Part shown: positions 63,447-64,000 of the stretch, one piece after another
Layout of the letters: each line of letters begins with the position of its first letter
Position numbering within the stretch: position 1 is the first letter of the stretch
DNA from: Planctomycetota bacterium
GTDB taxonomy: Bacteria; Planctomycetota; B15-G4; SIAN01
NCBI GenBank assembly: GCA_016795285.1
Contig: JAEUIC010000001.1
Location: forward strand, 1-64,000
Length of the DNA stretch: 64,000 nt
Reading direction: 5' to 3'
The notes under the pieces: generated by a model
The model's database searches: none
Seen by the model: the letters and a program-made list of their open reading frames with translations, nothing else
What the model was told of the DNA's origin: nothing
Made by a program: the position numbers and the translations under genes

Positions 63447-63575
63447 CGATCCGGGAGCGTTCCGCCGCCGCTTTCCGCACCTCGTCCGCCGCCGACCAGC
63501 GCCGCCGACCGACGGGAACGCCGCGGAGTCGCGACCGTGCGCGGATTCCGTCGGCGGAACACTCCCGGATCGGGA
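63447..63575. repeat. Repeat family A inverted pair (REPIN-like)
   Basis: GATCCGGGAGCGTTCCGCC at 63448-63466 and GGCGGAACACTCCCGGATC at 63553-63571 are near-perfect inverted copies about 85 bases apart, with matching inner arms. It begins just after the pldA stop and ends 110 bases before the next gene. Same structure as 34953-35070. Confidence 0.75.
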
Positions 63576-63686
63576 TGGCGGGAATCGTGTCGGGGCGGGC
63601 GGGCGTGAGACGTCGGTAGCGCGCCGGCGGAGGTCGAACGGCTCGCGCCGGCAATGACTCAACCCCCGTCCGAACGGAGAACCGCG

Positions 63687-64000
63687 ATGGCCAAGTTCAT
63701 GGTGCTGCTGACCGACGACCCGTCCTATTGGGCCACCTGCACGCCCGAGCAGATGCAGGAGGTGATCAAGCAGTACGTCGCGTGGAGCATGAAGACGCAC
63801 GCGACCAAGCGGATCAAGGTCGGCCACAAGCTCGCCGACGAAGGCGGCAAGCGGCTGCTGAAGGGGCGCGGCAAGGTGAAGGTCACCGACGGCCCGTTCG
63901 CCGAGTCGCACGAGGTGATCGGCGGCTTCTACGTGCTCGAAGCCGACAGCTACGCCCACTGCATCGAGCTGCTCGCCGACCACCCCCATCTCGTGCACGG
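63687..64000 (+). CDS. YCII-related (DGPF) domain protein, C-terminus cut by window edge
   Basis: The first 104 residues are visible, from ATG 63687 after CGGAGA. MAKFMVLLTDDPSYWATCTPEQMQ is a typical YCII start, and VTDGPFAESHEVIGGFYVLEADSYAHCIEL has the DGPF signature with the family's E and GGFY. YCII proteins fold like dimeric ferredoxin-like barrels. Most are annotated as sigma-factor-linked or unknown, so no specific job is given. Confidence 0.88.
   Translation, partial: MAKFMVLLTDDPSYWATCTPEQMQEVIKQYVAWSMKTHATKRIKVGHKLADEGGKRLLKGRGKVKVTDGPFAESHEVIGGFYVLEADSYAHCIELLADHPHLVH

Overview
The window comes from a very GC-rich (about 70% or more), Gram-negative-type bacterium, most likely a planctomycete. 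This is inferred from gene content, because no rRNA or other marker gene is present. The clues are secreted FG-GAP and WD40-like (PD40) propeller proteins with one shared C-terminal domain, secreted prenyltransferase-fold proteins, c-heme and ankyrin fusions, HEAT and VWA proteins, many lipoproteins, and an outer membrane (TonB receptor, OprO/P-like porin, phospholipase A1). No tRNA, rRNA or CRISPR array was seen.

Layout. 1-6.8 kb: a molybdopterin oxidoreductase (cut by the left edge) and a fused ferredoxin/NrfD membrane subunit, both on the minus strand, separated by two tandemly duplicated FG-GAP genes on the plus strand. 6.9-10.2 kb: two paralogous DUF3750 lipoproteins and a secreted alpha/alpha-toroid protein. 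10.3-22.1 kb: a DUF4198 protein, a TraB-like lipoprotein coupled to a ClC/CBS/RCK channel, a nitroreductase, a duplicated-domain secreted protein, a porin, an NHL-like lipoprotein, an HTTM-DCC1 fusion and a membrane hydrolase. 22.2-31.1 kb (minus strand): a HEAT-repeat protein, a two-component system and two secreted proteins, one transglutaminase-like. 31.2-41.7 kb: a VWA/HEAT protein, an ArsM-type methyltransferase, an aminotransferase with a histone-like tail, a TonB receptor, a heme-motif/ankyrin protein and a CBS protein.

41.8-50.9 kb is a different kind of DNA. Broken IS66 transposase copies on the left and a broken IS21 istB with a hairpin-rich flank on the right enclose a clearly AT-richer, one-direction, four-gene operon. 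It encodes a secreted 12-cysteine peptide, a membrane protein with a C39-peptidase-like and a DUF1573-like domain, a MauE/DoxX membrane protein with a CxxC thioredoxin-like tail, and a large secreted protein built of carboxypeptidase-regulatory-like beta domains. It is the best candidate here for an undescribed system, probably one that exports, oxidatively folds and perhaps processes a Cys-rich peptide.

51-64 kb returns to host-type DNA: an ankyrin protein, a secreted HExxH metallopeptidase, two PD40 propeller proteins, RecQ, a third FG-GAP protein, an OMPLA-type phospholipase and a YCII-domain protein cut by the right edge. Two families of short palindromic intergenic repeats, some arranged as inverted pairs (REPIN-like), lie mostly just after stop codons across the window.
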